Assembly: GCA_015904045.1 (NCBI GenBank)
Contig: JABMDG010000001.1
Coordinates: forward strand, 6,411 to 22,489
DNA: 16,079 nucleotides
Direction: 5' to 3'
DNA from: Nitrospira sp.
GTDB lineage: Bacteria > Nitrospirota > Nitrospiria > Nitrospirales > Nitrospiraceae
Under the pieces are notes generated by a model. It worked only from the letters and a program-made list of their open reading frames with translations, was not told where the DNA came from and ran no database searches. The position numbers were made by a program, and so were the translations under genes. Shown here one piece after another: positions 14,811-16,079 of this stretch (positions within the stretch are counted from its first letter, which is position 1; the number at the start of each line of letters is the position of its first letter).

Positions 14811-16025
14811 TTACCCGATAGCTTGCGCCATTGTAAAGATCGGCAAGTACATTGCCACCACAATAAACCCTACAGTGGTACCAAGAAACACCATCATCAT
14901 GGGTTCCAAGAGTGCAGTGAGGTTCGTCACCGCTTCGTCCACCTCATCCTCATAGAAGTCCGCAATTTTCCCCAGCATGCTATCCAACGCGCCCGTCGAC
15001 TCCCCGACCGAAATCATGTGAGTCACCATCTTAGGAAACGTCCCGCTCTTGGCCAATGGCTCAGAGATCGTTTTTCCGCCACTGATACTGACCTTTGCCT
15101 CCAATAGCGAATTTTCAACGACTTTGTTTCCCGAGGTCTTTGCGCAAATCGTCAATGCTTCCAGCAACGGCACACCGCTGGCCAGCAAAGTGCCAAGAGT
15201 ACGGGTAAACTTTGCCACGGAAGCTTTTCTGATCAAGTCTCCGAACACCGGCAGCTTCAATACAAACTTATCGATCGCCAGCCTCCCCTGAGTCGTGGCA
15301 TAGTACTTCTTAAGTGCAATCACGCTTCCTATAATCACTGCCAATATGATGTACCAATATGCCTGCGCGAAATTGCTCATGTCGATCACGAGTTGGGTCG
15401 GCCCCGGAAGAGCCATTTTCCCCCCGGACAATTCCTTGAACATCTTCTCGAAGACAGGAATGACCCAGATCATGAGTACGGAGATCACGATGGCGGCGAT
15501 CCCGACGATGGCGGCCGGATATACCATCGCGCTCTTGATCTGCCCCTTCAACTTCATGGCTTTTTCAATATGCTTGGACAAACGGCTGAGAATCGTATCC
15601 AGCAACCCGCCGACTTCTCCTGCATGAACCATATTGATGTACAGATCGTCGAAAATTTTGGGATGCTTGCGAAGCGCATCGGAAAAGGTTGACCCTCCCT
15701 CGACCTGCGCCCTGACGTCACCGATCGCCTTCCGCAATGCCGCATTCTCCGACTGGGTCGAGAGAATTTCGAGACACTGGATCAAAGGCAATCCGGCATT
15801 GATCATGGTGCCGAATTGACGAGTGAACACAACGAGATCCTTCTCGCCCACCCCGCTGCCAAAACTCAATGAAAAACCTTGCCCGGCGGCTTTCTCTTCC
15901 AGGCTTGTCACAACAACACTTTGTTTCCGCAGTTGCTCGACCGCTTCATCGCGCGATTTGGCAACAAGCTCGCCCTTTTTGACTGCCCCTGACTTGCTCC
16001 GCCCGACGTATGCAAACGTAGCCAT
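14811..16025 (-). CDS. pilC: Type IV pilus inner-membrane platform protein PilC
   Basis: This 404-residue polytopic membrane protein belongs to the GspF/PilC family, the platform on which the PilB and PilT motors act during pilus extension and retraction. It has two T2SSF repeats (~65-190 and ~270-392), each with the FTRQ/FTRT...LL-x-(A/S)-G-(L/V)-PL pattern (FGTMINAGLPLIQ and LGTLLASGVPLLE). Membrane helices lie at ~169-192, ~222-240 and ~373-398. The N-terminus MATFAYVGRSKSGAVKKGEL is typical and the length normal. The ribosome binding site is weak (AGGA about 11 bases upstream). The upstream neighbour, probably pilT or pilB by custom, is outside the window. Confidence 0.95.
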   Translation of the reverse strand: MATFAYVGRSKSGAVKKGELVAKSRDEAVEQLRKQSVVVTSLEEKAAGQGFSLSFGSGVGEKDLVVFTRQFGTMINAGLPLIQCLEILSTQSENAALRKAIGDVRAQVEGGSTFSDALRKHPKIFDDLYINMVHAGEVGGLLDTILSRLSKHIEKAMKLKGQIKSAMVYPAAIVGIAAIVISVLMIWVIPVFEKMFKELSGGKMALPGPTQLVIDMSNFAQAYWYIILAVIIGSVIALKKYYATTQGRLAIDKFVLKLPVFGDLIRKASVAKFTRTLGTLLASGVPLLEALTICAKTSGNKVVENSLLEAKVSISGGKTISEPLAKSGTFPKMVTHMISVGESTGALDSMLGKIADFYEDEVDEAVTNLTALLEPMMMVFLGTTVGFIVVAMYLPIFTMAQAIG

Positions 16026-16079
16026 AGGTCTACTCGTCCTGTTACGGCTCTATCAGCCGGTTAGTGAGACAATCGTGAC
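16026..16079 (-). other. Short leader upstream of pilC
   Basis: These 54 bases before pilC contain a small perfect hairpin, CGGCT (16045-16049) and AGCCG (16055-16059) with a 5-nt loop. I see no convincing promoter. The end of an upstream gene may fall here, but too little is visible to assign it. Confidence 0.25.

Noticed and set aside
1..16079. A novel defence, mobile or biosynthetic system
   Set aside because: Nearly every gene is a recognisable housekeeping or type IV pilus gene; there are no transposases, integrases, toxin-antitoxin pairs, nucleases other than RNase III, or repeat arrays.

Overview
The window reads as a chromosomal housekeeping region of a GC-rich Gram-negative bacterium. 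It carries type IV pilus genes, a lipoprotein and exported proteins. Protein wording and gene order suggest Nitrospirota (Nitrospira-like), but that is inference from pattern memory; no rRNA or other decisive marker is present. I see no tRNA, rRNA, CRISPR array, transposase or phage gene.

Layout from left to right: (1) 1-1520, plus strand: the 3' end of an NHL/SMP-30-type beta-propeller gene overlaps (ATGA) a Cys/His-rich protein of unknown function. (2) 1521-2164: a REP-like palindrome lies between convergent genes, followed by a minus-strand PilZ-domain gene whose ribosome binding site lies in a perfect 8-bp stem, and then a likely terminator. (3) 2165-11627, all minus strand: a long head-to-tail cluster. 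In transcription order it is rpsF, ssb, rpsR, DUF177 (yceD), rpmF, plsX, fabH, fabD, fabG, acpP, fabF, rnc and two tandem cyclophilin-type peptidyl-prolyl isomerases. Gaps are short (largest about 150 nt), and promoter-like sequences lie before rpsF and plsX. This is the classical ribosomal-protein plus fatty-acid/phospholipid initiation cluster, with RNase III after fabF and two exported foldases at the end. (4) 11784-12918, minus strand: a broken junction. An NtrC-family response regulator stops after FREDLY in the middle of its AAA+ domain, and the next bases continue directly into the last ~80 residues of the GTPase/ATPase YchF. (5) 12903-16025, minus strand: a PilS-like membrane histidine kinase overlapping the regulator start, and pilC, the inner-membrane platform of the type IV pilus. 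Between pilC and the kinase lies a set of mutually exclusive hairpins.

Functionally, the fab block holds most of the enzymes for fatty acid initiation and elongation plus the acyl carrier protein and the PlsX phosphate acyltransferase, but no dehydratase or enoyl reductase. The ribosomal block supplies S6, S18 and L32 and the DUF177 protein tied to 23S rRNA metabolism. The right end belongs to the type IV pilus system. The most notable point is the regulator/ychF junction. It is either a real deletion removing the ends of two genes (and anything between them) or an assembly misjoin, and it should be checked before region 4 is interpreted. I did not find a previously undescribed multi-gene system; the best unexplained items are the junction, the RNA hairpins and the uncharacterised Cys/His-rich protein.
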